Source: Rhynchospora pubera
Taxonomy: Eukaryota; Streptophyta; Magnoliopsida; Poales; Cyperaceae
Direction of reading: 5' to 3'
Assembly: GCA_028095005.1 (NCBI GenBank)
Contig: CM051461.1
Coordinates: 174,103,144 to 174,167,143 of the forward strand
DNA: 64,000 nucleotides
Both the position numbers and the translations under genes were made by a program. Positions 63,966 to 64,000 of this stretch are shown one piece after another (within the stretch, counting starts at the first letter, position 1; the number at the start of each line of letters is the position of its first letter). A model generated the notes under the pieces. It was not told where the DNA came from and searched no databases. It was given only the letters and a program-made list of their open reading frames with translations.

Positions 63966-64000
63966 TTTTGCTGGGGAACTGCTCATTTCGAGCCCTATAT

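Larger units (their letters stand above)
62677..64000 (+). mobile_element. Possible start of an LTR, cut by the window edge
   Basis: If the hAT MITE and one target copy are removed, the sequence reads TGTGACATCCCTGAATTTTA, the kind of start seen in plant Tekay/Del LTRs. No coding frame follows in the remaining 1.1 kb, as expected of an LTR. The right end is outside the window, so neither length nor target duplication can be seen. This is a guess from the terminus alone. Confidence 0.4.

Overview
The window is nuclear DNA of a flowering plant, most likely a eudicot. The evidence is intron-rich genes with GT-AG splice sites, two clearly plant-type genes (a MORN-repeat PIP5K and a membrane-anchored NAC factor), an AT-rich background, plant-type SINEs, MULE and hAT elements, and a long AT-rich satellite array. 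I cannot name the species. All calls come from reading the sequence; no database was searched.

Layout. 1-12.2 kb is the gene-bearing end. A phosphatidylinositol-4-phosphate 5-kinase gene (+, eight coding exons, 794 aa) and a NAC transcription factor with a C-terminal membrane anchor (-, five coding exons, 601 aa) lie tail to tail about 520 bp apart. The kinase gene carries a tRNA-derived SINE in an intron, and the NAC gene carries a fold-back MITE in one. From 12.3 to 18.8 kb the DNA is AT-rich and holds two copies of one short MITE and a probable 3.4 kb inverted-repeat element made largely of internal tandem arrays. From 18.8 to 33.6 kb and again from 55.7 to 62.5 kb lie three diverged copies (A, B, C) of one ancestral segment. 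Copy B is attached to the one intact gene of the segment, a secreted glycine-rich protein at 28.7-29.5 kb. These copies have collected different transposons, and comparing them gives empty and filled sites: a 5.46 kb Mutator-like element with identical 196 bp termini in copy A; a Tourist-like MITE and a 720 bp solo LTR in copy B; a hAT-like element containing a nested 2.6 kb solo LTR, and a 960 bp fold-back element, in copy C.

From about 35.2 to 55.1 kb the window is a nearly continuous tandem array of a roughly 172 bp AT-rich satellite, about 110 monomers, broken by one MITE and one 424 bp solo LTR. The many short minus-strand open frames there are translations of the monomer, not genes. The final 1.3 kb looks like the start of another LTR, hit near its first bases by a 181 bp hAT MITE, and contains an unusual cluster of palindromic AGCGTTGYRCAACGCT-like motifs running to the window edge.

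The most interesting items are the very young Mutator-like element that carries both a plant-mobile-domain gene and a transposase remnant, the satellite with internal block duplications, the palindromic motif cluster at the right edge, and a NAC splice acceptor whose pyrimidine tract is a long microsatellite. I saw no clearly new enzymatic or defence system.
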